A DNA stretch of 64,000 bases from Lysobacter_F sp035645555 (lineage in GTDB: Bacteria; Pseudomonadota; Gammaproteobacteria; Xanthomonadales; Xanthomonadaceae), in assembly GCA_035645555.1 (NCBI GenBank), contig DASQMI010000086.1, forward strand, positions 62,001 through 126,000, in the 5' to 3' direction. Made by a program: the position numbers and the translations under genes. The notes beneath the pieces were generated by a model. It searched no databases, had not been told where the DNA came from, and saw only the letters and a program-made list of their open reading frames with translations. Shown here one piece after another: positions 61,734 through 64,000 of the stretch. The stretch's first letter is position 1, and each line of letters begins with the position of its first letter.

Positions 61734-62804
61734 TCAGAAGCGTGGCACGTGTTGCGGCCTGAGCTTCTCCCAGCCCAGGTCACTGAAGCACGGACCCTGG
61801 GTCGCCTCGCTGAACTTGATGTCGTTATGCTGCGCGTTCCACTCCATCACCCACGGCCGCCCGCCCTCGTCGACCGTCACGTCCCACCCGACGCACCGTG
61901 CATACGGCACCTTCTCGTGCAGCTGGACGACGGTCGAGAGGCAGTCTTGGAACGACGGCACGACCTCGCCTTCGAACGGGACATTGCTGTCGGGGTGCGC
62001 CTCTGTGGTGAGCCAGCTGGTCAGGTACCCGTGTTTCGAGAACTGACCGCTGGCGACGTCGATCGGCACGCGCACATGGCTCTGCGAACGCACGTGCGTA
62101 TCGCTGCCGGTGCCGAAGCGCAGGTAGCTCGTGCGCGGCGAAATGCGACCTTGAGGATCGACGACCGTGGTAATGCGCAACGTAGCGACCGCGTGGCTGG
62201 CATAGCGATCGAACGTCGCGTGCTGACGGATGAAGCTCTGGAACAACCCGTTACCGAGCTTCTGGATCGCCTCCGGCTTGAACGTTTCGCGGGTGAAGAA
62301 GAAGACCCCGCGCCCCTGTAACGAGTTGTCTACCTTGAAGACGATCCTGTCGGTTCCGGCGAACAGCAGATCGCGAACCCGCGCAGGCGACACCGGCCGG
62401 TAGGACCGGTCCAAAAACAAGCCGTTCACGTAGCTCCCAAGGTCGGGGAAACTGTCACTGTGGAAGACCGCCTGGTTGAGCGGCTTCAGGCTCGATACCT
62501 TGCCGTACCACCCCTTGAGCGCCGGCACTACTGCCGAGCCGTAGAAGTTGTCGGGGATCCACCCCTCCTTGAAGCGGCCGCTCACTGCGGTGTAGACGTA
62601 CAGCCACGGCGCGAACATGCGATCACCAAGGACGTCGGCGGCGTATTCGTCGCAGCGCCGCACCTCGACGGCAGGTGTCTTGCCGAGCTTCTGCTCCAGG
62701 CCCCGCAGGATCCGCAGGGCGCGGAACCTGTGTGCCTTGTGATAGGCGAAGTCGATGGCCGAGCGGGCCGTCTCTTCGACCACGTACCGAATGCCGTTTG
62801 CCAT
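61734..62804 (-). CDS. Sugar-transfer-associated ATP-grasp protein
   Basis: 356 residues from the ATG at 62804, chosen because AAGGAG lies 8 bases ahead; a frame open to 62849 adds 15 residues. ATP-grasp features are I-V-F-K-V-D-N-S-L-Q-G-R-G-V, and near the end W-D-V-T-V-D-E-G-G-R-P-W-V-M-E-W-N-A-Q-H-N. Family members are encoded with polysaccharide genes and probably ligate an amino acid or peptide to a carboxyl group. No sugar genes are visible here. Base use is slightly AT-richer than neighbours. Confidence 0.8.
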   Translation of the reverse strand: MANGIRYVVEETARSAIDFAYHKAHRFRALRILRGLEQKLGKTPAVEVRRCDEYAADVLGDRMFAPWLYVYTAVSGRFKEGWIPDNFYGSAVVPALKGWYGKVSSLKPLNQAVFHSDSFPDLGSYVNGLFLDRSYRPVSPARVRDLLFAGTDRIVFKVDNSLQGRGVFFFTRETFKPEAIQKLGNGLFQSFIRQHATFDRYASHAVATLRITTVVDPQGRISPRTSYLRFGTGSDTHVRSQSHVRVPIDVASGQFSKHGYLTSWLTTEAHPDSNVPFEGEVVPSFQDCLSTVVQLHEKVPYARCVGWDVTVDEGGRPWVMEWNAQHNDIKFSEATQGPCFSDLGWEKLRPQHVPRF

Positions 62805-63004
62805 GCGCCATCTCCTTGCGCTTTCGAACTGCGCCATGCCCGCTCGCACCCGGCGTGGCAGGCGGGCGGCGCGTCATCCGTGCCCGCCCGGGTACCGCTG
62901 GTGGCCATCTGCACCCGGAGCTGGCCGGGGCAAGCCGCGCCGACTGAAAGCGGCGCAAATACAGCAGTCGGACCGTCGCTACAGCGTGATGGAACGCACG
63001 ACCA

Positions 63005-64000
63005 TCACTCCCACTCGATCGTCGCCGGCGGCTTGCCGCTGATGTCGTAGACCACGCGCGACACGCCGCGCAGCTCGTTGATGATGCGGCGCGAGACGAG
63101 ATCGAGGAAGTCGTACGGCAGGTGCGCCCAGTGCGCAGTCATGAAGTCGACCGTCTCGACCGCACGCAGCGCGATGACCCACTCGTAGGCGCGCGCGTCG
63201 CCAACCACGCCGACCGACTTGACCGGCAGGAACACCGCGAACGCCTGGCTGACCTTGTCGTACAGGTCGGCACGGCGCAGCTCCTCGATGAAGATGTGGT
63301 CGGCCCTGGCCAGCAGCTCGGCGTACTCGCGCTTGACCTCGCCGAGGATGCGCACGCCGAGCCCCGGGCCCGGGAACGGATGGCGGTAGACCATCGCCGG
63401 CGGCAGCCCCAGCTCGACGCCGAGCCGGCGCACCTCGTCCTTGAACAGCTCCCGAAGCGGCTCGACCAGGCCGAGCTTCATCTTCTCCGGCAGGCCGCCC
63501 ACGTTGTGGTGACTCTTGATGACGTGCGCCTTGCCGGTCTTGCTGCCGGCCGACTCGATCACGTCCGGATAGATGGTGCCCTGCGCCAGCCACCTCGCGT
63601 TGGTCAGCTTGTGCGCCTGCTCGTCGAAGATCTCCACGAACAGGTTGCCGATCACCTTGCGCTTGGCTTCGGGGTCGGTGATGCCCTGTAGCGCATGGAA
63701 GAACCGGTCGGCCGCGTCCACGCGCACCACCTTCACGCCCATGTGCTCGGCGAACATCGCCATGACCTGGTCGCCTTCCTGCCAGCGCAGCAGGCCGGTG
63801 TCGACGAACACGCAAGTGAGCTGCTCGCCGATCGCGCGATGCAGCAGCGCGGCGACCACGGAGGAATCCACGCCGCCGGACAGGCCGAGCACGACTTCAT
63901 CGGAGCCGACCTGCGCGCGCACGCGCTCGATCTGGTCGTCGATGATGTTGGCCGGCGTCCACAGGGTCTGGCAGCCGCAGATGTCGACCACGAAGCGGCG
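63005..64000 (-). CDS. guaA: GMP synthase (glutamine-hydrolysing), C-terminal part
   Basis: About 332 residues visible; the 5' part with the glutamine amidotransferase lies beyond the right edge. It has the ATP pyrophosphatase P-loop L-G-L-S-G-G-V-D-S-S-V, K-S-H-H-N-V-G-G-L-P and H-P-F-P-G-P-G-L-G-V-R. It ends in the family-typical P-P-A-T-I-E-W-E. It aminates XMP to GMP. The ATG at 63991 is internal; the frame continues to 64000. Confidence 0.96.
   Translation of the reverse strand, partial: RRFVVDICGCQTLWTPANIIDDQIERVRAQVGSDEVVLGLSGGVDSSVVAALLHRAIGEQLTCVFVDTGLLRWQEGDQVMAMFAEHMGVKVVRVDAADRFFHALQGITDPEAKRKVIGNLFVEIFDEQAHKLTNARWLAQGTIYPDVIESAGSKTGKAHVIKSHHNVGGLPEKMKLGLVEPLRELFKDEVRRLGVELGLPPAMVYRHPFPGPGLGVRILGEVKREYAELLARADHIFIEELRRADLYDKVSQAFAVFLPVKSVGVVGDARAYEWVIALRAVETVDFMTAHWAHLPYDFLDLVSRRIINELRGVSRVVYDISGKPPATIEWE

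Overview
The window is high-GC gammaproteobacterial DNA. Its host gene content and order (ndk, rlmN, pilF, rodZ, yfgM-like, bamB, der; ppsR/ppsA; orn; tadA; guaA) fit the Xanthomonadaceae/Lysobacteraceae (Lysobacter/Luteimonas-like). The genus is inferred from gene style and was not tested by any search. Host chromosome occupies about 1-18970 and 55050-64000. A P2-like prophage of about 36 kb lies between them.

Left host part: the end of a phospholipase-D/cardiolipin-synthase gene and a BON-domain MscS channel (plus strand). Next is a long minus-strand block running ndk > rlmN > pilF > rodZ and yfgM-like > bamB, then der > mobA > moeA > moeB-like, mostly joined by overlapping start/stop codons. 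It combines outer-membrane assembly, pilus and cell-shape functions, ribosome maturation and molybdenum-cofactor synthesis. From 11.4 to 17.1 kb is a heavy-metal cluster: DUF411 protein, ABM-like protein, copper chaperone CopZ, copper ATPase CopA, CueR-type regulator, a YnfA-type membrane protein, a second MerR-family regulator and a Cys-tailed protein. It carries three MerR-type promoters with 19-bp spacers, two of them near-identical and divergent between copZ and copA. A secreted beta-helix protein gene (17.2-18.6 kb) lies between two related att/terminator-like sequences.

Prophage (about 18971-55049): it sits at the 3' end of tRNA-Glu(TTC). A 14-bp identity occurs at both ends and the intact tRNA is at the right end. 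The integrase is a large serine recombinase, not the usual P2 tyrosine integrase. Layout: a 308-bp inverted-repeat element full of GGTAAC motifs; a secreted Cys-rich protein; capsid genes Q-P (minus) and O-N-M-L-X (plus); lysis genes (two small membrane proteins, GH19 endolysin, Rz with an embedded Rz1); R-S; an unknown accessory gene and a Dam-type methylase; J-I-H, fibre/adhesin genes and a papain-like hydrolase; V-W (displaced relative to P2); FI-FII-E/E'(-1 frameshift)-T-U-D. Then come a minus-strand accessory block (a two-gene module with a nucleotidyltransferase-like DUF6932-type protein, and an OB-fold membrane protein) and the repressor. The divergent early operon is Cro-like, Ogr, primase/helicase, small proteins, J-domain protein, cytosine methylase and integrase. 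All modules look intact, so the prophage may be inducible.

Right host part: tRNA-Glu, tRNA-Ala, a DUF1249 protein, ppsR divergent from ppsA, a second MscS channel, orn, a DUF2721 protein, tadA, an ATP-grasp enzyme and the 3' part of guaA.

The best candidates for undescribed biology are the two-gene nucleotidyltransferase module at 43.3-44.8 kb, the Cys-rich secreted protein and GGTAAC-repeat element at the left end, the serine integrase whose C-terminus is rewritten by integration, and the accessory gene with its own palindromic operator at 29.9-30.6 kb.
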